64,000 nucleotides of DNA. Origin: an uncultured Clostridia bacterium (GTDB taxonomy: Bacteria > Bacillota > Clostridia > Oscillospirales > Ruminococcaceae). Both the position numbers and the translations under genes were made by a program. The stretch lies in the NCBI GenBank assembly GCA_947627005.1, contig CANQUJ010000006.1, positions 49,182 through 113,181 on the forward strand, given 5' to 3'. The stretch's first letter is position 1. Every line of letters begins with the position of its first letter. Shown here piece by piece: positions 62,166 to 64,000 of this stretch. The notes under the pieces are model-generated. The model searched no databases, had not been told where the DNA came from, and saw nothing but the letters and a program-made list of their open reading frames with translations.

Positions 62166-62831
62166 TTAGTCAATCTCCGCTCTGCCGTCCCTCATCACGA
62201 TTTTTCTTTTGCACATATCCCCATAGCGCTCTTCGTGCGTGACGAGCAGAATCGTTATGCCTCGCTTATTCAAATCGAGCAGCAGCGCCATAATTTCGTC
62301 CGCCATTTTGCGGTCAAGGTTGCCCGTGGGCTCGTCGGCGAGGATTATTTTCGGGCTGTTGATAAGCGCCCGCGCGATCGCGACGCGCTGCTTCTGCCCG
62401 CCCGAAAGCCGGCTCGAAAGGTGGTCAAGCCGCTCTTCGAGGCCGAGATAGGAAACGATTTCGTCAAACCGCTTTTTGTCGACCTTTTTTGAGTCGAGCA
62501 GCAGAGGCATGATGATGTTTTCTTTAACGGTTAGAATCGGTATTAGGTTGAAGTCCTGAAAAACATAGCCTATTTTCTGCCTGCGAATCCGCGCAAGCTC
62601 GTCCGAGCCGGCAAGGGTGATATCCTCTCCGTCGATAAAAATATCGCCCTCGGTGGCCTCCTCGATGCCGCCGATTAGGTTCAAAAGCGTGGTCTTTCCC
62701 GAGCCCGACTGCCCGGTTATCGCGAGCGTCTCGCCCTCGGCGACATCAAAGCTGACGTTATCCACCGCCTTGATTTCGGTATAACCCTGCGCAAAAGTTT
62801 TTGTGAGATTTTTGACTTCAACGATCTTCAT
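62166..62831 (-). CDS. ABC transporter ATP-binding protein (MacB/LolD type)
   Basis: A 221-residue complete ATPase. Walker [13 protein letters not shown] (residues ~38-49), Q-loop [10 protein letters not shown], signature [15 protein letters not shown], Walker [13 protein letters not shown] and switch His LVTHEE are intact. It starts at ATG 62831, overlapping the permease stop by four bases. It pairs with the FtsX-like permease encoded upstream. It is probably an exporter or antimicrobial-peptide/envelope system, substrate unknown. Confidence 0.92.
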   Translation of the reverse strand: MKIVEVKNLTKTFAQGYTEIKAVDNVSFDVAEGETLAITGQSGSGKTTLLNLIGGIEEATEGDIFIDGEDITLAGSDELARIRRQKIGYVFQDFNLIPILTVKENIIMPLLLDSKKVDKKRFDEIVSYLGLEERLDHLSSRLSGGQKQRVAIARALINSPKIILADEPTGNLDRKMADEIMALLLDLNKRGITILLVTHEERYGDMCKRKIVMRDGRAEID

Positions 62832-64000
62832 TTTTCAGCCCTCTTTCCGAAATTTTCTTTTAGAGCGCGGCGGATCGGCAGCATAAATGCGCAAATCGTC
62901 AACGCGCTCACGCCGAAGTATACCGCGCAGAGCGAGAGGTCGGGCGACGGCTTTACCGCGGCGGGTATTGTCGCAAGCAGGAGCAAAAGTATGCTCAATA
63001 CGGCGGGCGAAAGCGCCGCGACAGTCGCCGAAACGGCCGATTGCCGCAGATACGACGAGGTTAAAACCCGCTCCGTCGCGCCGAGGGTTGAAAGCGTTCG
63101 CAGGGTTTTTCCGCTGTCGGCGATATAGTCGCGCAGCTTCATATAAACGATTATCGCGGCAAACACAAACATCGCCGAAAAGATGAACGCCAGCATTAAA
63201 TAAATTCCCTTCGACATTTCAGCGCCCCGCTCGGCGACCGACCGGAGGTCGCGAATCGTGTATTCCATTCCCGCAAAACGGCTTTTCAAAAGGCTTTCGA
63301 CCTCTTTATGAAGCTCGGGCGAGGTCAGCTTTATTCTTATCTGGTCGATCATAAGCCCGCCCGCCTCTTTATTAAAATACTCTGCGGGCGCGTCTTGGCG
63401 GCAGTCCGCCGCTTCGACCCCGGGAAGCGCCTCGATGTAGTCGATGTCCTCCTCAAAAAAGCCGCCGAAGGCCGCGTCCTTTGTTATCCAAAGCTCGTAT
63501 TCGGGCTGCTGCGAGACAAATTCGGCGTCGAGCGAGAGATAGCCGAACAGGAAAAGAAACACCGTCATGACCGGAACCGTCACCCAAAGGCAGCTTGAGT
63601 GCGCGCGGTTGGTTCTTTTCAACCAAAGCGAGGCGAGGGTGTTTTCCGGCTTCGCTTTGATTTTCATTTTCGGCAGCTTCTTTTTCAGCTCGACCGACTG
63701 AATATCTTCGAGCATAGCCGAAACCGTCGATTCGTTAGAGGCTTTCACGAGCGTTCTTATAATCACGACGAGCAGCGCCGCGAAGAAAAATGCTATGTGA
63801 AGCGCGGTGTTCAGCGGGTTTATTTTGAATATGACCCACGCGAGTCCTTCCGCGCCGTCGACTTCGAGATAGGCGGCGAACAAAAGCTTCATGACGCCCG
63901 CAGATATCGCGACGGCGGCAGCTGCGGACATCGCAAAAACGACCGCAAACTCGCAAAGAAAAATCGCGTATATCTGCCGGTCCTCGGCGCCAAGCGAGCG
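62828..64000 (-). CDS. FtsX-like ABC permease (N-terminus outside window)
   Basis: The frame is open to the right edge (…RSLGAEDRQIYAIFLCEFAVVFAMSAAAAV...), so 390 C-terminal residues are seen. The LGA-x-x-x-Q-I segment and following helices are one FtsX core. A second follows after a large extracytoplasmic domain, with TLRTLSTLGATERVLTSSYLRQSAVSATVAALSPAVLSILLL near the C-terminus. Two FtsX cores suggest a BceB-like or long MacB-like permease. It works with the ATPase just downstream. Confidence 0.85.
   Translation of the reverse strand, partial: RSLGAEDRQIYAIFLCEFAVVFAMSAAAAVAISAGVMKLLFAAYLEVDGAEGLAWVIFKINPLNTALHIAFFFAALLVVIIRTLVKASNESTVSAMLEDIQSVELKKKLPKMKIKAKPENTLASLWLKRTNRAHSSCLWVTVPVMTVFLFLFGYLSLDAEFVSQQPEYELWITKDAAFGGFFEEDIDYIEALPGVEAADCRQDAPAEYFNKEAGGLMIDQIRIKLTSPELHKEVESLLKSRFAGMEYTIRDLRSVAERGAEMSKGIYLMLAFIFSAMFVFAAIIVYMKLRDYIADSGKTLRTLSTLGATERVLTSSYLRQSAVSATVAALSPAVLSILLLLLATIPAAVKPSPDLSLCAVYFGVSALTICAFMLPIRRALKENFGKRAEK

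Overview
The window looks like a chromosomal stretch of a gut-type member of the Clostridia (Bacillota). GC content is moderate, ribosome binding sites are strong GGAGG types, and many promoters match TTGaca-17-TAtaaT. Typical gene content includes a VanRS/VanY-like module, an ECF S component, GGGtGRT protein, SecG, GH27 and UxaC. Genus and species cannot be fixed from this sequence. At least two genes are cut by the window edges.

Region 1 (1-10.7 kb, all minus strand) is part of a tailed prophage or phage-derived element. In transcription order it runs: regulated promoter with 20-bp direct repeats, small protein, intrinsic terminator, putative small-terminase-like protein, large terminase, coiled-coil tape-measure-like protein, tail and baseplate proteins, fibre-like proteins. 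No portal, protease or capsid gene lies between terminase and tape measure, and two genes are frameshifted, so decay or deletion is likely. A tRNA-Ser(GGA) gene separates it from host genes and is a plausible integration site.

Region 2 (11-20 kb, plus strand) holds a response regulator/histidine kinase/VanY-like carboxypeptidase operon, then ackA, a DUF1294 protein, nadE, a GNAT acetyltransferase and a MutS-like ATPase. Region 3 (20-31 kb, mostly minus) holds ung, a 32-residue membrane protein, secG, glgP, an ABC ATPase/secreted protein/MacB-like permease operon and a secreted NPKTG protein. Region 4 (31-38 kb) holds a sirtuin, a GPH-type symporter with a frameshift at its start, divergent uxaC, a thioesterase, a peptidase S51 and an NCS2 purine permease.

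Region 5 (38-53.7 kb) holds a proline operon (proB, GNAT, proA) behind a hydroxyacid dehydrogenase, a flavodoxin-like protein with DUF4298, a heavy-metal P-type ATPase that has lost its catalytic residues, a GH27 alpha-galactosidase, the NifU-like/GGGtGRT pair, an ECF S component, yebC, tcdA and a flavin reductase. Region 6 (53.9-64 kb) holds a 2155-residue surface protein, decayed ABC transporter genes fused into one chimeric frame, and an intact ABC ATPase with a permease that runs off the window.

The most unusual signal is in the intergenic DNA. Two repeat families recur. One is a modular palindromic element (three copies, near 20.4, 29.5 and 51.6 kb) in which at least four stems show compensatory changes between copies. 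The other is an element with CAGAAATCAGA/TCTGATTTCTG arms around a shared core (at least six loci). One arm encodes the C-terminus of a secreted protein and another supplies the -35 box of the GH27 promoter.
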